The notes beneath the pieces are model-generated. The model saw only the letters and a list, made by a program, of their open reading frames with translations, did not search any database and was not told the origin of the DNA. From Prevotella sp. (GTDB lineage: Bacteria > Bacteroidota > Bacteroidia > Bacteroidales > Bacteroidaceae), in NCBI GenBank assembly GCA_017941345.1, contig JAGAWQ010000004.1, forward strand, positions 1 through 64,000: a stretch of 64,000 bases of DNA, read 5' to 3'. Of this stretch, positions 34,881 through 43,088 are shown in pieces. The position numbers and the translations under genes were made by a program. How positions within the stretch are numbered: position 1 is the first letter of the stretch; each line of letters begins with the position of its first letter.

Positions 34881-36539
34881 ATGACGAATTGGTTAAGGAT
34901 ATTTGTTCTTTTGCTATTGTTTGTTGTTGTCGAAACGGCGGTAGCTAACGATAGTACTCTTGTTGAACGCGTTTCCCAAGTGAGCGCGTTGTTGCAGCAA
35001 CAGCGGTATGACGATGCTCTCAACGCGGCTGAGAGGCTTTTGCCAGAAGCTATGGAACAACAAGATGCCATGTCCCAAGGTGCAATCCGTAATATTATGG
35101 GTAGTTGCAGAATGCACAGGGGAGAGTATCAGAAAGCATTGCGTGAATATACTGTTTGTGCGGATATTAGCGAGAAGGCAGATTTCCTGCATATAGCAAA
35201 AAATAACGAGCCAAAGAATCATGTTATGTTCCAGCTGTATATCCCTATATATGCTGAATTGGTAGTACTAAATCAGCAGTTTGGCAATACTGTTGAGGCA
35301 TTGCATTATGCCAAGACCGGATTGCGTTGGTTGTCGGTATGTAACGACAATCAGTTGCGGGCAACAATGATGCCGCATATTGCAGGTCCGTTTTTAAATA
35401 ATAAGGAATATCGGCTGGTCTATCCGTTGCTGAAACAATCGTTTGCGGATGCTGCAGAACTGGAGCTTTATGACTGTGCGCTTTTGCTGAGTACGGAGCT
35501 GATAGTCTGTGAAGACAAGGAGTACAAGAAACGACCTGACGAATACGACTGGATAAAGGCGGGCGATATGCTATTGACTATAGCCAAATCGGAGGATGTC
35601 AAAAACAACTATGTCAGGATACGAGACCAAGTGTTGGCCAAGCAACGGATAAAGTCGCGGGAAGACACGACTACAGCTACAAGTCATGAAATGACCTCTA
35701 TGCCATATTCCAAACCAGAGATGCCTAACGATACCACCGTGGGCACAGATACTGCTAAGGCAGATTCTTTGATCCAAGATCAGAGCGTGGCATTGCAATC
35801 ACGCCATGATGCAAGAACAAACCCATTCTCGTTGCTCTGGGAGTCGTGGGTGCTTATCCTGATAATGTCTTTAATAGTAGTAACATGTGTTTACCTATTC
35901 TTGATTCGTAGATGGTATAAACGGAGAAAAGATGAAGACCATCAAAAGAGTTTCATTGAGGGACAGGAGAGCGAGCGTAGTCGTCTGGCCAAGGAGCTTC
36001 ATGACGGAGTGGCCAATCAGCTGTTGGCTGTAGAAATGAAACTAAGTACCGATGGATTGACACCACAGGCAATGGAGCTGTTGAATGAAAGCAGAGAACA
36101 GGTGAGGCATGTCTCTCACGAATTGCTCCCGCCAGATTTTATCCACTATTCGCTTGATGAAATTTTGGAACAATATAGCACTCAGACGGATGGGTTGCGG
36201 AAATGTGCGGTAACTTATACTTCTACGCCACAGGATGCAGACTGGTCATGTATTTCCCAGACGACAGCCAAAGAGGTTTTTAGAATCACACAAGAAGCAG
36301 TAGGCAACGCGTTAAAACATTCTTCAGCCAGCATGATTTCTATTGGTTTGCATTTGGATGAAAACCAGAACGTGATGCTGGTGGTCAGCGATAATGGCAG
36401 TAAAGCGGTTCCTGAGAGTAGCGGTGCTGGTGGTATTGGCATGACAACGATGTACCAGCGGGCAAAATCCATAGGAGGAACATTGGAATTCTATCATCAC
36501 CAATATGGGAATGTTATCAAATTAGTCGTCAAAAGGTGA
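34881..36539 (+). CDS. TPR-sensor histidine kinase (HisKA_3, NarX/LiaS-like)
   Basis: The 552-residue kinase has a signal peptide (LLLLFVVVETAVA) and a periplasmic TPR-like helical domain (about 25-260). A Ser/Thr-rich linker and a TM helix (about 320-342) follow, then a HisKA_3 dimerisation helix with the phospho-acceptor His374 in RLAKELHDGVANQL. The HATPase_c domain has N-box ITQEAVGNALKHSSAS and glycine boxes VVSDNG and GGIGMTTM. It pairs with the LuxR-type regulator at 36910. The TTG at 34872 lies inside the -7 element, so ATG 34881 was chosen. The periplasmic signal is unknown. Confidence 0.9.
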   Translation: MTNWLRIFVLLLLFVVVETAVANDSTLVERVSQVSALLQQQRYDDALNAAERLLPEAMEQQDAMSQGAIRNIMGSCRMHRGEYQKALREYTVCADISEKADFLHIAKNNEPKNHVMFQLYIPIYAELVVLNQQFGNTVEALHYAKTGLRWLSVCNDNQLRATMMPHIAGPFLNNKEYRLVYPLLKQSFADAAELELYDCALLLSTELIVCEDKEYKKRPDEYDWIKAGDMLLTIAKSEDVKNNYVRIRDQVLAKQRIKSREDTTTATSHEMTSMPYSKPEMPNDTTVGTDTAKADSLIQDQSVALQSRHDARTNPFSLLWESWVLILIMSLIVVTCVYLFLIRRWYKRRKDEDHQKSFIEGQESERSRLAKELHDGVANQLLAVEMKLSTDGLTPQAMELLNESREQVRHVSHELLPPDFIHYSLDEILEQYSTQTDGLRKCAVTYTSTPQDADWSCISQTTAKEVFRITQEAVGNALKHSSASMISIGLHLDENQNVMLVVSDNGSKAVPESSGAGGIGMTTMYQRAKSIGGTLEFYHHQYGNVIKLVVKR

Positions 36540-36540
36540 A

Positions 36541-36562
36541 AAATCACGGATTTCCGTGATTG
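36541..36562. promoter_or_regulatory. Operator-like palindrome C (core CGGATTTCCG)
   Basis: The palindrome AAATCA-CGGATTTCCG-TGATTG starts right after the kinase stop codon, centred 30.5 bp before the -7 element at 36582. With no T-run it looks like an operator and not a terminator. It suggests autoregulation of the response-regulator gene. Confidence 0.6.
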
Positions 36563-36581
36563 TAAGTTCCAATATTTCTAC

Positions 36582-36589
36582 TATTTTTG
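36582..36589 (+). promoter_or_regulatory. -7 element (TATTTTTG) of the small-protein/response-regulator operon
   Basis: It matches TAnnTTTG, 27 bases before the ATG at 36617. A second match, TATATTTG, lies at 36642-36649, inside the small gene. That one would exclude the small gene's present start if used. Confidence 0.55.
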
Positions 36590-36616
36590 CCCCAAAAATG
36601 AAAAAAAGGCTCACGA

Positions 36617-36913
36617 ATGAGTAGTTTTAACGCAGAATTCTGTATATTTGCACTGTCATTCTTAGGATTGACAGACATTGTGAAGGAAGCGTGTTTTGCT
36701 TATTTCCTGATTGGTGAATCTCGACAACTCATCAAAATAGGTCCTGAAATAAGAAGTAAACGCTCTCCCCGTGTGATGGATGTACCTGAAAAGTATATAC
36801 CACTCAAGGGGCGTGAGCCGTTCTCTTATCAGGATTTTAGGCAGTCGAGAGCCTACCAACAGGATAAGTGGATGGATTTCACGCCTTTTGGATTATATAT
36901 AAGCGAGGTATGA
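36617..36913 (+). CDS. Small protein of unknown function coupled to the response regulator
   Basis: A 98-residue frame with a hydrophobic N-terminus (FCIFALSFLGLTDIVKEACF) and a basic, aromatic C-terminal part (VPEKYIPLKGREPFSYQDFR, KWMDFTPFGLYISEV). Its TGA overlaps the ATG of the response regulator in ATGA, typical of translational coupling. No family is recognised. A shorter start at 36776 (MDVPEKYIPL) would fit the internal -7 element at 36642. It could be an accessory of the two-component system. Confidence 0.5.
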   Translation: MSSFNAEFCIFALSFLGLTDIVKEACFAYFLIGESRQLIKIGPEIRSKRSPRVMDVPEKYIPLKGREPFSYQDFRQSRAYQQDKWMDFTPFGLYISEV

Positions 36914-37572
36914 CTGATTTGAAAAAATACAAACTGGAGAATATTTCTGTGGCCATCATAGATGACCATGAAGTTGTATTGGAAGGATTCCGTAGCTTTA
37001 TGGAGAAAAATGGTGTAGGTCATGTTAGAGCTTTCAGTAAAGCTCAACAGTTACTTGATAACATGCTGCAATGCCGTTATGATGTCTATATTGTAGATGT
37101 GGAACTGCCTGATATGAGTGCTTTAGAACTTATTGACAATATTAGGGGGATTCATCCTGATGCCCATATCATTATTAATACGATACATGATGAAATCTGG
37201 GTAGTTAGTGAACTGATGAAAAAGGATGTAGATGGCGTCATGTATAAAAATGCACATCTAGAACAATTGTTAGAGGCAATAAACTCCGTTATTAATGGTC
37301 ACCGCTATTATTGTACTAAATATAAAAAGAACCAACAACGACTATTGCTCCAAAATGATATACCATCTCAACGAGAAGTTGAGGTTTTGCAAGCAATAGC
37401 TCGTGGCTACTCTACCAAAGAAATTGCAAATACCCTTTTTATATCAGAAAACACGGTGGAAAACCATCGCAAGAACTTGTTCCGTAAATTGCAAGCTCGC
37501 AATATGGCAGAACTTATAGTAAAAGCAATTGCTGCAGGTTATCTTAATCCAATAGAGTTAAAAACCGATTAA
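36910..37572 (+). CDS. LuxR/NarL-type response regulator
   Basis: A 220-residue protein with a receiver domain (VAIIDDHEVVLEGF with the acidic pair; phospho-acceptor Asp63 in YIVDVELPDM; INTIHDE; the switch Lys in VMYKNAHLEQ). The C-terminal LuxR helix-turn-helix shows SQREVEVLQAIARGYSTKEI, ISENTVENHRKNLFRKL. ATG 36910 was preferred to the in-frame ATG at 36868 because it is coupled to the small gene and starts just before the receiver. It is cognate to the kinase at 34881 and is the likely reader of palindromes A-C. Confidence 0.92.
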   Translation: MTDLKKYKLENISVAIIDDHEVVLEGFRSFMEKNGVGHVRAFSKAQQLLDNMLQCRYDVYIVDVELPDMSALELIDNIRGIHPDAHIIINTIHDEIWVVSELMKKDVDGVMYKNAHLEQLLEAINSVINGHRYYCTKYKKNQQRLLLQNDIPSQREVEVLQAIARGYSTKEIANTLFISENTVENHRKNLFRKLQARNMAELIVKAIAAGYLNPIELKTD

Positions 37573-37682
37573 ATGTACAGCAAGGCAGATAACCTAACAT
37601 AATAACGCAAAAAGCATTTTGATGCAGGATGTTGCACGACAGGCTTGAATTTAGATGAATCAATCGGAAACCAAACGTCTTT

Positions 37683-37720
37683 AGGCTGAAAAAGTGGCAC
37701 GTGTGCCACTTTTTCAGCCT
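37683..37720. repeat. Long palindrome upstream of the DUF4143 ATPase gene
   Basis: Two 18-base arms (37683-37700 and 37703-37720) pair perfectly around GT. The core GTGGCAC-GT-GTGCCAC recurs at 37769 as TGGCACATGTGCCA. It could be a terminator of the response-regulator gene, but the recurrence of the core around the next promoter favours an operator. Confidence 0.7.
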
Positions 37721-37749
37721 ATATATTTTGCGTAATCAATAATTAAGCG

Positions 37750-37757
37750 TATCTTTG
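37750..37757 (+). promoter_or_regulatory. -7 element (TATCTTTG) of the DUF4143 ATPase gene
   Basis: It matches TAnnTTTG, 40 bases before ATG 37798. It sits between the two palindromes. Confidence 0.65.
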
Positions 37758-37768
37758 CACTGAAAAAT

Positions 37769-37782
37769 TGGCACATGTGCCA
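37769..37782. promoter_or_regulatory. Second copy of the GGCAC palindrome in the ATPase leader
   Basis: The perfect palindrome TGGCACATGTGCCA lies just downstream of the -7 element, where a bound protein would block transcription. It is preceded by CTGAAAAA exactly as the larger palindrome is. Confidence 0.6.
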
Positions 37783-37797
37783 CAAATTCGTTGTACA

Positions 37798-39051
37798 ATG
37801 GAGATAAAAAGAGACATCTATTTGAATCAACTGGTTAATGCCAGACAGAATGGATTTATCAAAGTAGTAACTGGGCCACGCAGGTGCGGAAAATCTTATA
37901 TGTTGAAGACCTTGTTCCACAACCACCTACTTTCAGAAGGAGTGGACGAAAGCCACATCATCGAAGTGGACCTGGAGGACAGGGCTAACAAGGAGTTGAG
38001 AGACCCTGACGTATTGCTGGCATTCGTCAAGTCCAAAATAGTTGATCAACAGTTGTATTTCGTCATTCTTGATGAGGTGCAGAAGGTTGATGAGTTTGTT
38101 GATGTACTCAACAGTTTGCTACATATAAAGAATGCAGATGTCTATGCCACGGGAAGCAACTCACACTTCCTCTCTACAGATATTGCGACAGAGTTCAGAG
38201 GACGTGACCATCAGATAAGGGTTTATCCATTGAGTTTCTCAGAATACTACGCTGCTGTAGGCGGAGACAAGAGTGATGCTTGGAAAGACTACTACACTTT
38301 TGGCGGTCTTCCCTTAATATTGTCCTTCGCTACAGACCAAGAAAAGGCGGACTATCTGCGGAAGCTCTTCCAAACCGTATATATGGCAGACATACTGGAA
38401 AGATATAAGATCAAAAACGATAAGGAACTGCATGAACTGGTCAGTATCTTGGCTTCCTCTATCGGCTCTCCCAACAACCCGACGAAGATTGCAAATACAT
38501 TTAAGAGTGTCGAGAACTCAAATATCACGGGGCAGACTATAGACAAGTATCTTCTTCATCTTCAAGAGGCTTTTGTCATCAGGAAGGCAGAGCGTTTTGA
38601 TGTGAAGGGAAGGAAGTACATTGGTACACTGTCGAAATATTACTTTGAGGATCTGGGCATCCGGAATGCGTTGATAAACTTTCGCCAGCAGGAAGAGAAC
38701 CATATCATGGAGAATGTCATATACAACGAACTCTGCTTGCGTGGCTATCAGGTAGACATCGGCCAAGTCGAAGTTCGGAAGAGAACAGAAGATGGAAAGC
38801 AGGAGAGAGTGCGCCTTGAAGTGGACTTCGTGGTCAATCAGGCAAGTCTGCGCTACTATATACAGTCTGCCTTGGCCATCCCAGATAAGGAGAAAGAGAA
38901 TCAAGAAACTCAATCGCTGGTAAACATTGATGACTCTTTCAAGAAAATTGTCATTGTGAAAGACAATATCAAGCCTTGGCGCAATGAAAAAGGCATCCTG
39001 ATGATGGGTCTGATGGATTTCTTGCTGAATAAGAATAGTTTGGATTTATAA
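37798..39051 (+). CDS. AAA+ ATPase with C-terminal DUF4143
   Basis: The 417-residue protein has an AAA_14 domain with Walker A TGPRRCGKSYML, Walker B YFVILDEVQKV and the sensor segment YATGSNSHFLS. It also has the family landmark RVYPLSFSEYY, a winged-helix region and a C-terminal DUF4143 PD-(D/E)XK-like domain (LSKYYFEDLGIRNAL, IMENVIYNELCLRGY, VDFVV). The D/E of the last motif is compatible with nuclease activity. These genes are widespread and mobile in Bacteroidetes; their role is unknown. Two palindromes around its promoter suggest tight regulation. The upstream in-frame ATG at 37768 lies in the palindrome and is unlikely. Confidence 0.85.
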   Translation: MEIKRDIYLNQLVNARQNGFIKVVTGPRRCGKSYMLKTLFHNHLLSEGVDESHIIEVDLEDRANKELRDPDVLLAFVKSKIVDQQLYFVILDEVQKVDEFVDVLNSLLHIKNADVYATGSNSHFLSTDIATEFRGRDHQIRVYPLSFSEYYAAVGGDKSDAWKDYYTFGGLPLILSFATDQEKADYLRKLFQTVYMADILERYKIKNDKELHELVSILASSIGSPNNPTKIANTFKSVENSNITGQTIDKYLLHLQEAFVIRKAERFDVKGRKYIGTLSKYYFEDLGIRNALINFRQQEENHIMENVIYNELCLRGYQVDIGQVEVRKRTEDGKQERVRLEVDFVVNQASLRYYIQSALAIPDKEKENQETQSLVNIDDSFKKIVIVKDNIKPWRNEKGILMMGLMDFLLNKNSLDL

Positions 39052-39120
39052 CACATGACAAGATTATCCTACTACAAGCACTACTGAGCGTTGCAACCAA
39101 CTGTAAAGCAATTATATACG

Positions 39121-39178
39121 GGTGTAAGATAGTCGTTTTTATCCGGCACCTTCTTACACCTATAAGGTGTCTTATTTT
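39121..39178 (+). terminator. Probable terminator with alternative hairpins
   Basis: GGTGTAAGA (39121-39129) can pair with TCTTACACC (39152-39160). The latter can instead use ACACCT to pair with AGGTGT (39165-39170), followed by a T-rich run. It lies 70 bases after the ATPase stop. The rest of 39052-39285 shows only the apparent left part of the IS982-type element. Confidence 0.5.
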
Positions 39179-39285
39179 AAATAACGTGAGTTCGACGAAA
39201 ATAATTTAGTAAATAATTGTCTGATTATTAAGAAATTAGCGATATTTTTAGTAAATTTGTAGTCACTACACAACAAATTTTCTGT

Positions 39286-39906
39286 ATGGCAGATGATTTT
39301 TGCCGATTTTTTGATGCAATGATGGAAAAATATACCCTCAGAGTCCCCAATAAGAGGAAATATCATCGTGATGGCACGTTGTCCAAGGCTGAGGTGATGG
39401 CTATCATCATTCTCTTCCATAATTCCGGCTATCGTTGCCTGAAGCACTTCTATCTGGAGTATGTCTCAAAGCACCTGCGTCATTTGTTTCCAGAACTTGT
39501 TTCCTACAACCGTTTTGTGGAACTGGAGAAAGATGTAGCCATTCCTCTTGCCCTATTCATTAAGAAGGTGTTGCTAGGCAAATGTACAGGTATCAGCTTC
39601 GTGGACAGCACGCCGCTGAGGGTCTGCAGGAACCAGCGCATCCACATCCACAAGACCTTCAAGGGTATTGCGCAAAGGGGCAAATGCTCTATGGGATGGT
39701 TCTTTGGATTCAAACTACATCTTATCTGTAACGAGAAAGGAGAGCTGCTCAATTTCATGATTACACCTGGAGACATCGATGACCGCAAGCCGCTAGAGCA
39801 TAAGGCCTTTGTGGAATTCCTGTATGGGAAGCTTGTCGGAGACAAAGGCTATATCGGCAAAGAATTGTTCCAACGTCTGTTTGTTGACGGTATTAAAGGG
39901 TTATAG
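39286..39906 (+). pseudogene. Truncated IS982-family transposase
   Basis: The 206-residue product matches the IS982 family: AIIILFHNSGYRCLKHFYLE, SYNRFVELEKDV, SFVDSTPLRVCRNQRIH, WFFGFKLHLICNEKGELLNF, TPGDIDDRK and GDKGYIGKELFQRLF. Family members are about 290-300 residues. Here the protein stops after DGIKGL, losing roughly the last third, and no matching right end was found before the PIN gene that follows directly. The left end is probably near 39180 (CGTGAGTTCGACG). The element is likely immobile. Confidence 0.8.
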
Positions 39907-40314
39907 ATTATCTATTTCTTTGACGTATTCCTGTATGGTGACAAGTTGGAGCCTTGGCCAGTCTATATCATTAAGAACACGGAAATGCGAATCATTAGAG
40001 ACAATGTATTCGGCATTCCCGCAGACAGCACAGTCAACAAACTTATTGTCATCTGGGTCTGCCTGAATCAAATTGAAAAAGAACGAAGGGGAAACCCTAA
40101 TGGTGTTTTCGTTATTGACTATAGCGTTTACGATAACCTCTGCAAACCACGCATTGGTCTTCTGCTCCAGTATTTCCATATACTCAGAGAGGATTTCCGT
40201 TGACACACACCAAGCAACATTCCCTTCCACGAACTCTGTCCACACTTTGTGGTACGGGCTCTTGGAAGAAACGCACATCAGCAAGCAGTTGGTATCCAAT
40301 ACAATTCGTCTCAT
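39901..40314 (-). CDS. PIN-domain toxin of a toxin-antitoxin pair
   Basis: The 137-residue protein starts MRRIVLDTNCLLM and shows the PIN acidic residues in LDTN, STEILSEYME, DPDDNKFVDCA and VSNDSHF. PIN toxins of this family are Mg-dependent ribonucleases that act on tRNA or mRNA. Its ATG overlaps the stop of the upstream antitoxin gene in ATGA. Its 3' end overlaps the end of the broken transposase by six bases, so an IS insertion or deletion ended right at this gene. Confidence 0.85.
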   Translation of the reverse strand: MRRIVLDTNCLLMCVSSKSPYHKVWTEFVEGNVAWCVSTEILSEYMEILEQKTNAWFAEVIVNAIVNNENTIRVSPSFFFNLIQADPDDNKFVDCAVCGNAEYIVSNDSHFRVLNDIDWPRLQLVTIQEYVKEIDNL

Positions 40315-40556
40315 TTCGCATGAATGTAGGGAGTACGCATATGTTCCTGTCCCCACTCCTCAATTTTACCTTCATCGATAACTCCAGCTTCCCATAAACG
40401 GTCGGCCTCAGCCACGGCCTCCTTGGCATAGAAATCGAACAGAAGTTTTTTAAGTTGTCTCAAAGACTCTTCTGTTCTGCATCTATTCATCATCTCTAAG
40501 ATATGGAGCTGACCGATGCTCAATGTCGTGTGTTGTGATGTTGTAATCATACTCAT
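40311..40556 (-). CDS. Antitoxin partner of the PIN toxin
   Basis: An 81-residue protein beginning MSMITTSQHTTLSIGQLHIL. The acidic, helical C-terminal half (EAVAEADRLWEAGVIDEGKI) ends EEWGQEHMRTPY, the form of many Bacteroidetes PIN antitoxins that wrap around the toxin. It is first in the operon and coupled to the toxin. ATG 40556 was preferred because the -7 element at 40612-40619 lies downstream of the longer start at 40640. Confidence 0.75.
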   Translation of the reverse strand: MSMITTSQHTTLSIGQLHILEMMNRCRTEESLRQLKKLLFDFYAKEAVAEADRLWEAGVIDEGKIEEWGQEHMRTPYIHAK

Positions 40557-40611
40557 CTTATTTTGAATTTTACCTGGGCTCTCACTATCAGACAATTGAT
40601 GTTTAACGATG

Positions 40612-40619
40612 CAAATATA
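40612..40619 (-). promoter_or_regulatory. -7 element (TATATTTG) of the PIN toxin-antitoxin operon
   Basis: It matches TAnnTTTG on the minus strand, about 55 bases before the antitoxin start. Confidence 0.65.
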
Positions 40620-40690
40620 CACATTTTCTTCTAAATCCAAAAGAAAAGAGAAGAAAAAATGTGAAAAGGCTGTGATTTGAGTGAGAATGA

Positions 40691-40721
40691 AAAAGCGGAG
40701 CTTTTGTTGTGCTCCGCTTTT
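40691..40721. terminator. guaA terminator, probably bidirectional
   Basis: An 11-bp stem (40691-40701 with 40711-40721) of the type AAAAGCGGAGC/GCTCCGCTTTT. It carries T residues on both sides and follows the guaA stop codon. Confidence 0.8.
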
Positions 40722-40739
40722 TTCATTCCCACTCTATGT

Positions 40740-42281
40740 TCATTCCCACTCTATGGTTGCTGGTGGCTTTGACGAGATGTCGTAGCAGACGCGGTTGACG
40801 CCGCGAACCTTATTGATAATCTCGTTGGACACACGGGCCATGAAGTCGTAAGGCAGATGAGCCCAGTCGGCCGTCATAGCGTCGGTAGAGGTGACGGCAC
40901 GCAGGGCAACGGGATGTTCGTAGGTGCGCTCGTCGCCCATGACACCTACCGAACGAACGGTGCTCAAAAGGATAGCACCAGCCTGCCATACCTTATTATA
41001 TAATGTCTCACCATCCTGGTCGACATACTCACGGAGTCCACGGATGTAGATATCGTCGGCATCCTGCAGGATACGCACCTTCTCAGGAGTGATGTCGCCC
41101 AAGATACGAACAGCGAGTCCGGGACCGGGGAAGGGATGACGGGTAATCAGATGCTCAGGCATACCGAGCTGGCGACCCACGCGGCGGACCTCGTCCTTGA
41201 AGAGCCACTTCAGCGGCTCGCAGAGTTGCAGGTGCATCTCCTTAGGCAGTCCGCCTACGTTGTGATGGCTCTTGATGACCTTGCCGGTGATGTTAAGTGA
41301 CTCAATGCGGTCGGGATAGATAGTTCCCTGGGCGAGCCATTTGGCATCGGAAATCTTCTTCGCCTCAGCATTGAACACCTCGACAAAGTCGCGACCGATA
41401 ATCTTTCGCTTCTGCTCTGGGTCAGTAACTCCTGCCAAATCAGAGAAGAACTTCTCGCTGGCATCGACACCGATGACATTCAGGCCCAGACAGCGGTAGT
41501 CGTCCATCACCTGCGTAAATTCATTCTTACGCAGCATACCATGATCGACGAAGATACAGGTCAGACGATTGCCAATGGCGCGGTTCAGCAATACAGCGGC
41601 AACAGAGCTGTCGACACCGCCACTTAAACCCAAAATGACACGATCGTCGCCCAACTGCTGTTTCAGCTCAGCTACGGTGCTATCGACAAACGAGGCAGCA
41701 CTCCACTCCTGCTTACTGCCGCAGATGTCGACAACGAAATTCTGCAGGAGCGTCTTTCCTTGTAATGTATGGAAAACCTCCGGATGAAATTGTACTGCCC
41801 ATACAGGCTGCTTGGTGCTGGCAAAAGCAGCATTTTTGACGTCGTTGGTGCTACCGATGACCTCAAAGCCGTCAGGAATAGCGGTAATAGTGTCGCCATG
41901 CGACATCCATACCTGTGAGTTCTGTTCAAATCCCTTGAAGAGCGGATTCGAGGTGTCTACCGTCTGGAGATGGGCTCTGCCGTACTCGCGGCTGTCGCTC
42001 TTCTCCACCTTGCCACCCAAGGAGTAAGAGAGGTACTGTGCACCATAGCAGATGCCCAATACGGGAATCTTTCCCAGGAAGGGAGTGAGGTCTGGCTTGA
42101 AGCCTTCGGGGTCGTGCACAGAGAATGGCGATCCACTCAGGATGACACCAATGACGGAATCGTCGCCTACAGGGAACTTGTTGTAGGGCAGGATTTCGCA
42201 GAAGGTGTCGAGTTCGCGCACACGACGGCCAATGAGCTGCGTGGTCTGCGAACCGAAGTCGAGAATAATGATTTTCTGCAT
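40740..42281 (-). CDS. guaA: GMP synthase (glutamine-hydrolysing)
   Basis: This enzyme converts XMP to GMP with glutamine and ATP. The 513-residue protein has the N-terminal class I glutaminase (nucleophile in [12 protein letters not shown], catalytic His/Glu in [10 protein letters not shown]). The ATP-pyrophosphatase domain shows PP-loop [16 protein letters not shown], and the C-terminal dimerisation domain ends in PATIEWE. Length is normal. It is the third gene of an operon with a murU-like gene (4-base gap) and the AmgK-RapZ fusion. Its last 15 bases are duplicated just after the stop codon. Confidence 0.97.
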   Translation of the reverse strand: MQKIIILDFGSQTTQLIGRRVRELDTFCEILPYNKFPVGDDSVIGVILSGSPFSVHDPEGFKPDLTPFLGKIPVLGICYGAQYLSYSLGGKVEKSDSREYGRAHLQTVDTSNPLFKGFEQNSQVWMSHGDTITAIPDGFEVIGSTNDVKNAAFASTKQPVWAVQFHPEVFHTLQGKTLLQNFVVDICGSKQEWSAASFVDSTVAELKQQLGDDRVILGLSGGVDSSVAAVLLNRAIGNRLTCIFVDHGMLRKNEFTQVMDDYRCLGLNVIGVDASEKFFSDLAGVTDPEQKRKIIGRDFVEVFNAEAKKISDAKWLAQGTIYPDRIESLNITGKVIKSHHNVGGLPKEMHLQLCEPLKWLFKDEVRRVGRQLGMPEHLITRHPFPGPGLAVRILGDITPEKVRILQDADDIYIRGLREYVDQDGETLYNKVWQAGAILLSTVRSVGVMGDERTYEHPVALRAVTSTDAMTADWAHLPYDFMARVSNEIINKVRGVNRVCYDISSKPPATIEWE

Positions 42282-42285
42282 GTTG

Positions 42286-43083
42286 CTATATTTGTGTGAT
42301 AAATGTTTCTGCTTGTTCCAACGAGTCTAACTTGCCGACATCGAGCAGGCGGAGGTCGCTCTTCACCAGACCTACGATGTGGGCACGATGACACACGGAG
42401 AGGTAGAAGTCGATGATGCCAAACTTGTCGGGGAAACGTTCCATCAGGGGGAACAGACGGGGTGAGAAGCTATGGATGCCACTGAACGCGAATGCGTTTA
42501 ATTTCGAGGTTAGAGGTGAGTGGTTAGAGGTGAGAGGAATGACTTGCAGATTGTCGTCGATGGTTAAATCGGACTCACGCAGCCAGGGGAAGGGGCTCTT
42601 GATTTCGCCCGTCTCGATGTTAATCCACCCCATCAGCCGCATGGCATTGTCGAAGAGCAGGTAGCGCTTGGTCTTACGCTGGCTGACCAGCAGGACAGCA
42701 TCCTCATCAGGCTGATGCTGACGAGCGAGCCATCCGTAGTCTACATTATCGAGAATATCGACATTATGCAACAGGATGGGCGATTCGTCGCTAAACAGCT
42801 GTTGTGCCTTCTTCAGTCCGCCACCCGTCTCCAACAGTTGCTCCGTCTCGTCGCTGAAACGCACCAGCGGGGCATAGTCCTGTTGGGAAACATAGTCAAT
42901 AATCTGCTGGGCGAAATGATGGATATTGATGACAAAGCGGTCATAACCCTGTGCCTGCAACTTACGGATGTTCCACTCCAACAGCGGCTTGCCTCCTACC
43001 GGCACCAGCGCCTTAGGCATCGTGTCCGTCAGGGGCTTCAGTCGAGTACCCAGTCCGGCAGCAAGAATCATAGCCTGTTTCAT
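42286..43083 (-). CDS. Sugar-phosphate nucleotidyltransferase, MurU-like
   Basis: A 265-residue NTP-transferase with the signature [39 protein letters not shown], the ETGGGLKKA loop and the metal Asp in HNVDILDN. Next to an AmgK-type kinase the likely reaction is MurNAc-1-phosphate plus UTP to UDP-MurNAc in peptidoglycan recycling, as in the MurU/AmgK pathway; this assignment is inferred from the neighbour. A 12-base word (TTAGAGGTGA repeated near 42510-42537) is read through in frame as a Ser/Leu/Thr insert. Confidence 0.8.
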   Translation of the reverse strand: MKQAMILAAGLGTRLKPLTDTMPKALVPVGGKPLLEWNIRKLQAQGYDRFVINIHHFAQQIIDYVSQQDYAPLVRFSDETEQLLETGGGLKKAQQLFSDESPILLHNVDILDNVDYGWLARQHQPDEDAVLLVSQRKTKRYLLFDNAMRLMGWINIETGEIKSPFPWLRESDLTIDDNLQVIPLTSNHSPLTSKLNAFAFSGIHSFSPRLFPLMERFPDKFGIIDFYLSVCHRAHIVGLVKSDLRLLDVGKLDSLEQAETFITQI

Positions 43084-43088
43084 AGAGG

